Source: Desertimonas flava (lineage in GTDB: Bacteria > Actinomycetota > Acidimicrobiia > Acidimicrobiales > Ilumatobacteraceae). From it: 64,000 nucleotides of DNA. This document shows, piece by piece, positions 1 through 7,838 of the stretch; position 1 is the stretch's first letter, and the number at the start of each line of letters is the position of its first letter. The stretch covers positions 1 to 64,000 of the forward strand of contig NZ_QKYK01000027.1 of assembly GCF_003426815.1 (NCBI RefSeq), written 5' to 3'. The translations under genes were made by a program, and so were the position numbers. Below the pieces are notes generated by a model. The model ran no database searches and was not told the DNA's origin. It saw nothing but the letters and a program-made list of their open reading frames with translations.

Positions 1-127
1 CGCCGCTGGCTGCGTTGCTCGTCCTCGAAAGACTGGGTGTATTCCTTCGTCCTCGCGCCTTGCCAGCGACGAGCCCAGCGGCGCGATCCACCTCACCAAC
101 TCGACGACAGACCACTAGTGTGACTAC

Positions 128-2164
128 ATGCCGGGGCGATATCGCTACTCCCGTTGGGACGGTTCGCAGCGCGGGTTCGAGTTCGATGCCGACGATCTGC
201 TCGGCGAGCTCACCGACGACCTGATCGAGCACGGCGACGTCTCCGCCGCGATGCGCCGTCTGATGAACGACGGGCTGCGCGATCGCAACGGCGAACAGCT
301 CGCCGGACTCCGGGAGCTGCTCGATCGGCTCCGCAAGGCTCGTCAGGAGCGCCTCGACCGCTACGACCTCGGCGGCGTGTACGACGAGATCGCCCGGGAG
401 CTCGACGACATCGTCGACGAGGAGCGCCACGCCATCGACAACTCGCTGAGCGAGGCGCGGGCAGCCGCCGAGCGCACCGGCGACTCGCGACGGGCCGACA
501 TCGCCGCCGACTCGGCCGCCGAGCGCATGCTGCGGCTCGATCTCCTGCCCGAGGACCTGGCCGGGAAGGTGAACGGTCTGCAGCAGTACGACTTCACGTC
601 GCCCCAGGCCGAAGGCCGGTTCGAAGCCTTGATGGACCGGCTCCGCCAGCAGCTCGCCAACCAGATGTTCGAGCAGGTCGCCGGCTCGATGCAGCAGATG
701 ACGCCGGAGTCGATCGCCCGCATGAAGGACATGCTGGCCGATCTCAACGAGATGCTCGAGCGGCGCCAGCGCGGGGAGGACCCGGGCTTCGAGGAGTTCA
801 TGGCGAAGCACGGCGACTTCTTTCCGGAGAACCCCAAGGACCTCGACGAGCTGCTCGAGACGATGGCCCGGCGGATGGCGGCCATGCAGGCGATGCTCAA
901 CTCGATGACGCCCGAGCAACGGGCGCAGCTGCAGCAGCTGTCCGAGCAACTCCTCGGCGACATGGACCTGCAATGGCAGATGGAGCAGCTCGGCTCGAAC
1001 CTGCGGTCGATGATGCCGCAGATGGGCTGGGGGTCGAGTTACGAGTTCGGCGGCGACGATCCGCTCGGCATGGGCGAGGCCGTCGAGACGATGGCCGAGC
1101 TCGGCGACCTCGCCCAGCTCGAGGGCCTGATGCGTGGCGTCACGTCGCCGACGGCGTTGGCCGAGGCCGACATGGACAAGGTGCGCAACCTGCTCGGCGA
1201 CGACGCCGCCCGGTCGCTCGACAAGCTGTCCAAGCTCAGCCGCCAGCTCGCCGAGGCCGGCCTGATCGAGCAGACCGAGCAGGGCCTGCGGCTCACGCCG
1301 CACGGGATGCGGACCATCGGATCGAACGCGTTGCGTGACCTGTTCAGCAACCTCACCAAGGATCAGATCGGCCAGCACCAGGTGCCGCAGACGGGGATGG
1401 GGCACGAGCGCAGCGGCGAGTCGAAGCCCTACGAGTACGGCGACCCCTTCCGGCTCGACCTCCAACGCACGATCCGCAACGCGCTGGTCCGCCGGGGTCA
1501 GGAAGGCCGAGCGGCCGGGCTGCCGGTTCGCCTCCAGCCCGACGACTTCGAGATCGAGGAGACCGAGCACCTCTCGCGCGCCTCGACGGTGCTGATGCTC
1601 GACCTGTCCATGTCGATGCCGATGGAGGGGCGCTTCGTTCCGGCGAAGAAGGTGGCGATGGCGCTGCACTCGCTGATCTCCACGCAGTTCCCGCGCGACT
1701 ACCTCGGCGTGGTGGTGTTCTCCGAGACGGCGCGGGTGATCCGTCCGCAGCAGATCCCCGAGGCGAGCTGGGACTACGTCTACGGCACCAACATGCACCA
1801 CGGGTTCACGCTGGCCCGCAACCTGCTCGGGCGCCAGCACGGCACCAAGCAGATCATCATGGTCACCGACGGCGAGCCGACGGCTCACATCACGCCCGAC
1901 GGCGACGTCTTCTTCCGGTATCCCCCGGTGGCCGAGACCGTCGAGGCAACGCTGCGCGAGGTCGTGCGGTGCACCCGCGCCGGGATCCGCATCAACACGT
2001 TCATGCTCGGCACGTCCCAGTCGCTGAAGGGATTCGTGGAGCGCATCACGGAGATCAACCGTGGCCGTGCCTTCTTCACGACCCCGGAGAACCTCGGCGA
2101 CTACGTGTTGGTCGACTTCATCGCCAACCGCCGGCAGCAGTCGTCGCGGCGTCGCGCCAGCTGA
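128..2164 (+). CDS. VWA-domain (CoxE-like) protein
   Basis: 678-residue protein with a C-terminal von Willebrand factor A domain. The metal-ion-dependent adhesion motif DLSMS lies at about residues 492-496, and a later VTDGEP stretch near residue 579 carries the conserved Thr/Asp. The N-terminal 450 residues are predicted helical, rich in Met, Gln, Glu and Arg, with no recognised catalytic motif. Related proteins in Actinobacteria are annotated as VWA or CoxE-like and often work with MoxR-type AAA ATPases, but no such ATPase is visible in this window. The ATG start is supported by a -10-like TAGTGT at 116-121, six bases before the start, which suggests a leaderless transcript. The role is unknown; a chaperone or metal-insertion partner is possible by analogy. 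Confidence 0.85.
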   Translation: MPGRYRYSRWDGSQRGFEFDADDLLGELTDDLIEHGDVSAAMRRLMNDGLRDRNGEQLAGLRELLDRLRKARQERLDRYDLGGVYDEIARELDDIVDEERHAIDNSLSEARAAAERTGDSRRADIAADSAAERMLRLDLLPEDLAGKVNGLQQYDFTSPQAEGRFEALMDRLRQQLANQMFEQVAGSMQQMTPESIARMKDMLADLNEMLERRQRGEDPGFEEFMAKHGDFFPENPKDLDELLETMARRMAAMQAMLNSMTPEQRAQLQQLSEQLLGDMDLQWQMEQLGSNLRSMMPQMGWGSSYEFGGDDPLGMGEAVETMAELGDLAQLEGLMRGVTSPTALAEADMDKVRNLLGDDAARSLDKLSKLSRQLAEAGLIEQTEQGLRLTPHGMRTIGSNALRDLFSNLTKDQIGQHQVPQTGMGHERSGESKPYEYGDPFRLDLQRTIRNALVRRGQEGRAAGLPVRLQPDDFEIEETEHLSRASTVLMLDLSMSMPMEGRFVPAKKVAMALHSLISTQFPRDYLGVVVFSETARVIRPQQIPEASWDYVYGTNMHHGFTLARNLLGRQHGTKQIIMVTDGEPTAHITPDGDVFFRYPPVAETVEATLREVVRCTRAGIRINTFMLGTSQSLKGFVERITEINRGRAFFTTPENLGDYVLVDFIANRRQQSSRRRAS

Positions 2165-2450
2165 CGTCTCGTCCCGATCGGTCGGGACCTGAAACCCCTG
2201 CTCACCGCCTCGCGAAATGTCCCCTTGCGCGAACGTGATGTGGTATGCGACAATTACAAGCACGTAATTACGTCGTCGTGACATCGTAGGTGCCTGGTGG
2301 GACCTACGCATGTCGCGGGGATTGACACAAGAGGTGGGTTGTCGGTTGGGCTCGGATTCGCTCCGGTCAACAGGCACTCCGCCTCCAACGTTGACGACAT
2401 CAGCGCCCGATAGCGACCAACAGCAGGACCACAAGCAGGGGGTCCGAATC
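2165..2450. promoter_or_regulatory. Leader/promoter region of whiB-like gene
   Basis: Non-coding gap before the first whiB-like gene. It is more AT-rich than its surroundings. It holds a perfect 12-base palindrome ACGTAATTACGT (2262-2273), an inverted repeat CGTAGGT/ACCTACG (2285-2291 and 2302-2308) and a TTGACA hexamer at 2322-2327 that lacks a good -10 partner. Long regulated leaders are common for whiB genes. Which of these elements is a real promoter or operator cannot be told from sequence alone. Confidence 0.4.
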
Positions 2451-2732
2451 ATGTACGACTTTCTCGAATCCGCCGGAGACCCGGACGACCACGGCTGGCA
2501 GGACAGCGCCAACTGTCTCGGCGTCGACCCCGATCTCTTCTTTCCCGAGCGAGGAGCCTCCACCCGTGAGGCCAAGGAGGTATGCCGGGGCTGCGTCGTC
2601 CGCGGCGAGTGCCTCGAGTTCGCCTTGCAGAATGGGGAGAAGTTCGGCATCTGGGGCGGCCTGTCGGAGCGTGAGCGCCGACGCATTCGCCGCCAGCGCG
2701 CCCAGGCCGCCCGCAGCGTCGTCGGCGCCTGA
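2451..2732 (+). CDS. WhiB-family Fe-S transcriptional regulator (WhiB2/WhmD-like)
   Basis: 93-residue WhiB-like protein. Four cysteines (C22, C45, C48, C54) in the order C-Xn-CxxC-X5-C are the expected [4Fe-4S] ligands. They are followed by the GIWGG turn (66-70) and a basic SERERRRIRR tail that contacts DNA or sigma factor. The segment FFPERGASTREAKEVC resembles the WhiB2/WhmD subgroup, which in actinobacteria is linked to septation and cell division; the subgroup call is tentative. The ATG at 2451 is preferred over the in-frame extension back to 2310 because homologues start just before the first cysteine block and a purine-rich AGGGGG lies about 10 bases upstream. Confidence 0.9.
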   Translation: MYDFLESAGDPDDHGWQDSANCLGVDPDLFFPERGASTREAKEVCRGCVVRGECLEFALQNGEKFGIWGGLSERERRRIRRQRAQAARSVVGA

Positions 2733-2844
2733 CGCCCGCTCCGACGTCCGACATCCGCGTGTCGGCGCGGTGAACTCACGGAGAATCCTCCGACTCCGGG
2801 CCCCCGCCCTGTCGTCGCGACCGCAGCGGGTGTAGCGTGACCAC

Positions 2845-3054
2845 ATGATCGGTTTCGACATCGGTGGCCCCGAGGGCATCATCATCCTCGTGGTGGTCCT
2901 CGTCCTGTTCGGCGGTTCCCAGATTCCCAAGCTGGCCCGCAACCTCGGACGGGCGCAGAAGGAGTTCAAGGACGGCATCGAGGAAGGCTCGCGATCCGCG
3001 GGCGAGTCCTCGTCGTCCGACTCCAGCTCGGATTCCAGCGTCTCCAAGAGCTGA
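2845..3054 (+). CDS. tatA: Twin-arginine translocase subunit TatA/TatE
   Basis: 69-residue protein with a single N-terminal membrane helix (about residues 9-23). It is followed by the TatA hinge LFGGSQIPKLAR, an amphipathic helix and a Ser/Asp-rich tail. TatA oligomers form the pore or membrane-weakening element through which TatBC-bound folded proteins cross the membrane. tatC and tatB are not in the window. A TAGCGT hexamer at 2833-2838 ends six bases before the ATG, indicating a leaderless transcript. A likely Tat substrate, the dioxygenase at 4001, is encoded about 1 kb downstream. Confidence 0.92.
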   Translation: MIGFDIGGPEGIIILVVVLVLFGGSQIPKLARNLGRAQKEFKDGIEEGSRSAGESSSSDSSSDSSVSKS

Positions 3055-3089
3055 CCGAGCTCGGGGCGCCACGGGCGCACTGATCCGGA

Positions 3090-3131
3090 ACGCGCCGAAG
3101 GCCGACCCGTGCGGGTCGGCCTTCGGCGCGT
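3090..3131. terminator. Bidirectional terminator hairpin between tatA and whiB
   Basis: Perfect 19-bp stem (3090-3108 with 3113-3131) and a 4-base loop GTGC, placed between the convergent tatA and second whiB-like gene. There is no clear T-run, as is common for hairpin terminators in high-GC actinobacteria. Confidence 0.75.
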
Positions 3132-3178
3132 CGAGAGTTGGCCCAGCCAATGGCCGGCTCGTTGGGGGTCGACGCCGC

Positions 3179-3466
3179 TCAGGAGGTGACGGCGAGGCGG
3201 CGGCGCTTGAGGATGCGGCGGCGCTCACGCTCGCTGCACCCGCCCCACACACCGTGGTCGATGCGGTGTTCGAGGGCGTAGTCGAGGCAGGGCTCGGTGA
3301 CGGGGCAGCCGACGCAGATCTTGCGGGCCTTGTCGACGCCGACGCCGTCGCTCGGGAAGAACGTCGCCGGGGGATAGAGGCGGCAGTTGCCCTGCATCAT
3401 CCAGGCCGTCGCGCTCTCCGTGTCGATCGAGGCTGGGTCGATGGGGGCTGCGGTGTTGTCGTGCAT
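3179..3466 (-). CDS. WhiB-family Fe-S transcriptional regulator (second copy)
   Basis: 95-residue WhiB-like protein with cluster ligands C28, C51, C54 and C60, the turn GVWGG at 72-76 and the basic stretch SERERRRILKRRR. An extra cysteine (C77) directly follows the turn. The start is the ATG at 3466, with GAGGA about five bases upstream; the longer frame back to 3733 has no homologous content. It diverges from the dioxygenase gene and converges on tatA. The difference from the first WhiB (GVWGGC rather than GIWGGL, and a shorter spacing to the CxxC pair) suggests a different subgroup. Target genes are unknown. Confidence 0.88.
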   Translation of the reverse strand: MHDNTAAPIDPASIDTESATAWMMQGNCRLYPPATFFPSDGVGVDKARKICVGCPVTEPCLDYALEHRIDHGVWGGCSERERRRILKRRRLAVTS

Positions 3467-4000
3467 GTCGTCCTCGATTCGTGCGATCGTCAGGTTGGGG
3501 CTGCGATGAGGTGGTCGATGTGGAGGTGTGCTCGGCGAGCTGGTCTGAGTTCGGTGCCGTCGTCTGGGTGGTTTGGACGATCCGGACCAGGGAACGGTTC
3601 CCGGAATCGGCGAGTCGTACTCACATTGATTCGCTCGCTGTGAAGATGCACGTGTCATGGGACCGTAACATGACCCGCACGATCTTGTCATGAACCGATG
3701 GCGGATCGATGGGAAATCGGCCGGAAGTACCAAGCCGGCCGCTTGCCTCCACCGAACGGCCGAGCGAAGCGAGGCCGGCCGGCGGCGCGAGCGCCAGCGA
3801 GCCCGGCGGCGATGGGGTGCGGGGGCGCAGCCCCCGTGCAGGGACGGCCGAGCTCCGCTCTCTGAGCGTCTCGAGCGGCCACGGCTCTCGGGAAGCTCTC
3901 AGCCGGCCCAGGTCGGCCGCTCAGCGTCGAGTCCTACCGTGGCTGCCACCACCGCACCGGAACCTGCCGGGCGGCCGCTCCCGAACGAACGGAGGATTTC
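3467..4000. other. 534-bp intergenic region, low-complexity GC repeats
   Basis: Divergent gap between the second whiB and the dioxygenase. The whiB-proximal part contains GTCATG (3654-3659), CATGAC (3669-3674) and GTCATGA (3687-3693), which could be regulatory half-sites. The middle (about 3760-3870) is low-complexity sequence of the gagcgaagcgag type with a small hairpin CGGGGGC-GCA-GCCCCCG (3820-3836). A TACCGT hexamer at 3935-3940 is a candidate -10 for the dioxygenase. I see no convincing gene; the open frames here are composition artefacts. Confidence 0.5.
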
Positions 4001-4915
4001 GTGTCTCGCATCTCCCGCCGCCGCACCTACGAGGGACGCTCGCTCCCACGGCCAGACGAGCAGCTCGTCGACCAGGGCCTGGCGTTCGACCTCGGCACCG
4101 TCGCCAGCCGCCGGCGTGTCCTCGCCCTGTTCGGTGCCGGAGCCGGCGCCGCCGGCGTCGGCATCCTGATGCGGGGCGCCGGCGCGCTGGCGTCCACCAC
4201 ACCCGGCGACGGAACATCCACCCCCACGGTCGAGATCCCCGAGGAGACGGCGGGGCCGTATCCCGGTGACGGCTCGAACGGGCCAGACATCCTCGAGCAG
4301 AGCGGCATCGTTCGCCCCGACATCACGAGGAGCTTCGGGGGAGCGACCGGTGTAGCCGGGGGCGTGCCGTTGACGCTCGAGTTCACCGTCTACGACCTGG
4401 CCAACGGCGGCATCCCGTTCGAGGGTGTGGCGGTCTACGCCTGGCACTGCACCCGTGACGGTCTCTACTCGATGTATTCGCAGGGCGCGGAGGACGAGAA
4501 CTTCCTGCGCGGCGTGCAGATCGCCGACGTCGACGGCAAGGTGCAGTTCGCGACCATCTTCCCGGGGTGCTACGCCGGCCGCTGGCCACACGTGCACTTC
4601 GAGGTGTACCCCGACGAGGCGAGCATCGTCGACTCCACCAACGCCATCGCCACGTCGCAGCTGGCGTTCCCCGAGGACGTCTGCCACGTCGTCTACTCCG
4701 AGCCCGGCTACGAGACCTCGGTGGCGAACCTGGCCGGCGTCTCCCTCGAGAGCGACGGGATCTTCGCCGACGACTCGGCGCGGACCCAGCTCGCCACCGT
4801 GAGCGGCGACGTGGCCACCGGCTACCTCGTCACGCTCGCCGTCGGCGTCGACATCACCACCGCAACCGGCGGCGCTGGGTCGGGCGGCGGCATGCCGGGC
4901 GGCGGCAACGCCTGA
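4001..4915 (+). CDS. Tat-exported intradiol ring-cleavage dioxygenase-like protein
   Basis: 304-residue protein of the intradiol (catechol/protocatechuate) dioxygenase fold, which opens catechol-type rings using non-haem Fe(III). Likely iron ligands are a Tyr in DGLYSMYS, Tyr191 in GCYAGRW, and His197/His199 in PHVHFEV. The N-terminus carries a twin-arginine-like signal: SRRRVLALF at about 36-44, then a Gly/Ala-rich hydrophobic stretch, so the enzyme is probably exported folded through Tat. The C-terminus ends in a Gly-rich tail. The GTG start has GGAGG six bases upstream. Secreted members of this family are often of unknown substrate, and no aromatic-degradation genes are adjacent, so the substrate is undetermined. 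Confidence 0.85.
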   Translation: MSRISRRRTYEGRSLPRPDEQLVDQGLAFDLGTVASRRRVLALFGAGAGAAGVGILMRGAGALASTTPGDGTSTPTVEIPEETAGPYPGDGSNGPDILEQSGIVRPDITRSFGGATGVAGGVPLTLEFTVYDLANGGIPFEGVAVYAWHCTRDGLYSMYSQGAEDENFLRGVQIADVDGKVQFATIFPGCYAGRWPHVHFEVYPDEASIVDSTNAIATSQLAFPEDVCHVVYSEPGYETSVANLAGVSLESDGIFADDSARTQLATVSGDVATGYLVTLAVGVDITTATGGAGSGGGMPGGGNA

Positions 4916-4938
4916 GGGCAGCGGTAGCCTCGATTGCC

Positions 4939-5202
4939 ATGTCTGACGTCGCCCCTGCCGACCTGCCGCCGCGGGCGCACGCCCGCATCGTCTACCTCGG
5001 CCCGGTGTCGCCGCACTGGGAGGTGTACGGCGACTGGGGTGACCGCACCGTGCTCGACGAGTTCCGCGCCCGCGTCCTGGCCCGCCTCGTCCTGCTGCCC
5101 CGCGACGATCCCCAGTTCCGCCGCAACCGCGAGCGCATCGTCCGCGACGCCGAGCGCGAGCTCATCTCCCTCGAATGGGACCTCGGCATCCCGGAGGACT
5201 GA
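4939..5202 (+). CDS. Conserved small hypothetical protein
   Basis: 87-residue charged, Arg-rich protein without membrane segments or recognisable motifs. The N-terminal half contains HARIVYLGPVSPHWEVYGDWG and the C-terminal half is predicted helical (RDDPQFRRNRERIVRDAERE). A TAGCCT hexamer at 4925-4930 sits eight bases before the ATG, so it probably has its own leaderless promoter despite the short gap after the dioxygenase. Codon usage matches the neighbours, with strong GC3, which supports a real gene. Function unknown. Confidence 0.7.
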   Translation: MSDVAPADLPPRAHARIVYLGPVSPHWEVYGDWGDRTVLDEFRARVLARLVLLPRDDPQFRRNRERIVRDAERELISLEWDLGIPED

Positions 5203-5551
5203 TTCGTCCTCGGCGAGCGTTTCGTCCTCGGCTCGCTTCGTCGCTGCGCTCCTCGCTCGCCTGCGGCGAGTTGAATTGAGCTCGCTGCGCTCGCACTGAA
5301 GAATGGAAAGATGCGGCGGCGCAGCAAGCTGCGCTGATCGCCGCATCGAAGGGGGAATCCCCCTTCGAGCATCCCCCTTCGGCGCCCGCGCGTTGGTCGT
5401 CCCGCGACCGTTCGGCGCCGGCCCGTTGAGCGGTTCGCACCGGCGCACTTGTCGAGTTGCGGGTCGGGGACATCGGGCATTCAGGGCGCGACATCGGGTG
5501 TTCGCCGAACTTGTGGACGCGATGGGAGGTGCGACGGGCGAGAATGGGGTG
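5203..5551. repeat. 349-bp intergenic region with repeat and nested hairpins
   Basis: No gene is visible. At 5221-5272 it carries a sequence starting TTCGTCCTCGGCTCGC and ending CTCGCCTGCGGCGAGTT that recurs twice at 23614 and 23777. It then has a nested hairpin (outer arms GATGCGGCG 5310-5318 and CGCCGCATC 5339-5347, inner arms GCGCAGC and GCTGCGC). A second 9-bp perfect hairpin follows (CGAAGGGGG 5347-5355 with CCCCCTTCG 5359-5367). It separates the small protein from ppk1 and probably includes the ppk1 promoter: GAGAAT at 5540-5545 lies six bases before the chosen start. Confidence 0.6.
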
Positions 5552-7609
5552 ATGGATCCGCGGTTCATCAATCGGGAATTGAGCTGGATCGACTTCAACG
5601 ACCGCGTGCTCGCCCTCGCCACGGAGCAAGGGATCCCGCTGCTCGAACGGGCCAAGTTCTGCGCCATCGCCTCGTCCAACCTGGACGAGTTCTTCCAGGT
5701 CCGCGTGGCCGCCCTCAAGGACCAGGTGGCGGCGCGGATCGAGGAGCCCACCCCCGACGGGCGGACGGCGGCGATGCAGCTCGGCGCGATCGCCGAGCGG
5801 GTCCGCCAGTTCACGTCCACGCAGGAGCGCATCTGGTCCGAGCAGCTCGCCCCCGCGCTCGCCGACGCCGGTCTCGCGATCGTCACGTGGGACGACCTGT
5901 CCGCCGTCGACCGCAAGGCTCTCACCGAGATCTACGAGGACCGCATCTTCCCGGTCCTCACGCCGCTCGCCGTCGATCCCAGCCACCCGTTTCCGTACAT
6001 CTCCGATCTCGCCCTGTCGATCGCCGCGCTCGTCCGCGACCCCGAGACCGGTGACCAACGATTCGCCCGGGTGAAGGTTCCCGACCTGCTCCCGCGCCTG
6101 ATCCCCATCGACGAGACACGGTTCCTGCCCGCCGAGGAGTTGGTGATCGCCCACCTCGGCTCGCTGTTCGCCGGCATGGTGATCGACGAGTCGGCGGCGT
6201 TCCGCGTCACCCGCAACGCCGACCTGACGGTGGAGGAGGAGCAGGCCGACGACCTCCTCGAGGCGGTCGAGATGGAGCTGCGGCGGCGCCGCTTCAACCG
6301 CGCCGTGCGGCTCGAGATCGCCGACTCGGTGGGCGACGAGATGCTCGATCTGCTCGTCCGTGAGCTCGACCTGCATCCCAACGACGTGTACCGCCTCCGC
6401 GGGCCCCTCGATTTCCGGTTCCTCTGGCAGCTCCACGGGCAGGAGCGTCCCGACCTCAAGGACCGTCTCTGGCCGCCCATCACGCCGGGCCGCATCGCCA
6501 GCGGCCTCGAGGCCGAGCGACCCATCGTGTCGGTCATGCGGGACCGGGCGATCATGGTCCATCACCCCTACGAGAGCTTCTCAACGTCGATCGAGGCCTT
6601 CATCGAGCAGGCCGCAACCGACCCGCGGGTGCAGTCGATCAAGATGACCCTCTACCGCGCCGGTGGCGACAGCCCGATCATGCGGGCCCTCATCCGCGCG
6701 TCCGAACGGGGCGTGCAGGTCGCGGTGCTCGTCGAGCTGAAGGCGCGCTTCGACGAAGCGAACAACGTCAACTGGGCCAAGCAACTGGAGCGCGTGGGTG
6801 TCCACGTGATCTACGGCATGGCCGGACTGAAGACCCACTCGAAGTGCGTTCTCGTCGTCCGCGACGACGGCGATCAGCTGCGCCGTTACTGCCACATCGG
6901 CACCGGCAACTACAACACCAAGACGGCTCGCATCTACGAGGACCTCGGCATCCTCACGTGTGACGACGACATCGGCGACGACATCGCCAAGCTGTTCAAC
7001 CACCTCACCGGCTACAGCCGCGACGACACCTACCACACCCTGCTCGTCGCGCCGCGAGACCTGCGCCCGCGGTTGCTCGAGCTGATCGAGCGCGAGATCG
7101 CCTTCGGATCCGAGGGCCACATCACCGTCAAGGCCAATGCCATCGCCGACGCCGAGATGACCGAAGCGCTGTACCGGGCGAGCGCGGCCGGGGTACGGGT
7201 CGACCTCGTCATCCGCGGCATCTCCTGCCTGCGGGCCGGTGTCCCCGGCCTGTCCGACAACATTCACGTGCGGAGCGTGCTCGGTCGCTATCTCGAGCAC
7301 AGCCGCATCTACCGCTTCGCCCACGGTGGCGTCGACGGTGAGCCGCACTACCTCATCGGTTCGGCCGATCTGATGCCGCGCAACCTCGACCGCCGCGTCG
7401 AGGTGCTGGTGCCGATCGAGCACCCGAAGCACCGCGAATGGCTCGACACGGTGTTCGAGTTCCTGCTCGCCGACGACATCGTGCGCTGGGAGCTGCAATC
7501 CGACGACTCGTGGCTGCGGTGCGGCGCGCCGGACGCTTTCGAACCGAACGCTCAGACCCGCCTGTACCAGTGGGTCGTCCACAGGCAGGGCATCAAGTCG
7601 TCGCAGTAG
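5552..7609 (+). CDS. ppk1: Polyphosphate kinase 1
   Basis: 685-residue PPK1, close to the E. coli enzyme in length. It reversibly makes polyphosphate from ATP through a phosphohistidine intermediate. The N-terminus FINRELSWIDFNDRVL is diagnostic. The two catalytic histidines are His429 (GLKTHSK) and His591 (SRIYRFAHGG), close to H435/H592 of E. coli. The phospholipase-D-like segments with ARFDEANNV are present. Start chosen at the ATG at 5552, where the family N-terminus begins; the in-frame ATG at 5522 is an alternative. The gene directly precedes the phosphate-uptake operon, which fits a role in phosphate storage. Confidence 0.95.
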   Translation: MDPRFINRELSWIDFNDRVLALATEQGIPLLERAKFCAIASSNLDEFFQVRVAALKDQVAARIEEPTPDGRTAAMQLGAIAERVRQFTSTQERIWSEQLAPALADAGLAIVTWDDLSAVDRKALTEIYEDRIFPVLTPLAVDPSHPFPYISDLALSIAALVRDPETGDQRFARVKVPDLLPRLIPIDETRFLPAEELVIAHLGSLFAGMVIDESAAFRVTRNADLTVEEEQADDLLEAVEMELRRRRFNRAVRLEIADSVGDEMLDLLVRELDLHPNDVYRLRGPLDFRFLWQLHGQERPDLKDRLWPPITPGRIASGLEAERPIVSVMRDRAIMVHHPYESFSTSIEAFIEQAATDPRVQSIKMTLYRAGGDSPIMRALIRASERGVQVAVLVELKARFDEANNVNWAKQLERVGVHVIYGMAGLKTHSKCVLVVRDDGDQLRRYCHIGTGNYNTKTARIYEDLGILTCDDDIGDDIAKLFNHLTGYSRDDTYHTLLVAPRDLRPRLLELIEREIAFGSEGHITVKANAIADAEMTEALYRASAAGVRVDLVIRGISCLRAGVPGLSDNIHVRSVLGRYLEHSRIYRFAHGGVDGEPHYLIGSADLMPRNLDRRVEVLVPIEHPKHREWLDTVFEFLLADDIVRWELQSDDSWLRCGAPDAFEPNAQTRLYQWVVHRQGIKSSQ

Positions 7610-7670
7610 ACCGACCGAGCGGCTGACACCGGTCCCGACGGCGTCCGTCCGGGGGACGCTGGGCTGCTCG

Positions 7671-7762
7671 GTTCACCCGGACGGCCTTCGCCGTTTGTCT
7701 GGCGTGCGTTCACCTCCTGTTCACCGACGTCGGCTCGGCGCGTCACCTGTGCTCCCTACCGT
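7671..7762 (+). promoter_or_regulatory. PHO box and putative pstS promoter
   Basis: Two perfectly tandem 11-base units, GTTCACCTCCT (7708-7718) and GTTCACCGACG (7719-7729), match the actinobacterial PHO-box format: conserved GTTCACC plus four looser bases, bound by PhoP/RegX3-type regulators. A third GTTCACC lies at 7671-7677. A TACCGT hexamer at 7757-7762 is a candidate -10. The site lies between ppk1 and pstS, and its likely regulator is the response regulator encoded at 14135. Confidence 0.8.
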
Positions 7763-7838
7763 GCCCGACGAGCGCCTCCCCCGGTCGCGCCCACCAGATG
7801 CCCACACGTTCCACCAATCACGAAACGGAGCACCACGC

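Noticed and set aside
1-127. Possible 3' end of an upstream gene at the window edge
   Set aside because: No frame with convincing coding content; a -10-like hexamer for the VWA gene occupies the end, so only promoter sequence can be supported.
154-1338. 394-residue Arg/Ala-rich open frame on the plus strand
   Set aside because: Fully inside the VWA gene in another frame; composition is the usual GC-rich shadow with no motif.
2310-2450. 47-residue N-terminal extension of the first WhiB
   Set aside because: Not WhiB-like, no ribosome binding site at 2310, and it lies over probable regulatory sequence; the protein starts at 2451.
3690-4269. Open frames in the gap before the dioxygenase
   Set aside because: Low-complexity Arg/Ala/Gly composition from gagcgaag-type repeats; no start signals or conserved pattern.
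5162-6565. 467-residue minus-strand frame opposite ppk1
   Set aside because: Antisense shadow of a certain gene (ppk1); the part outside it is the dispersed repeat.
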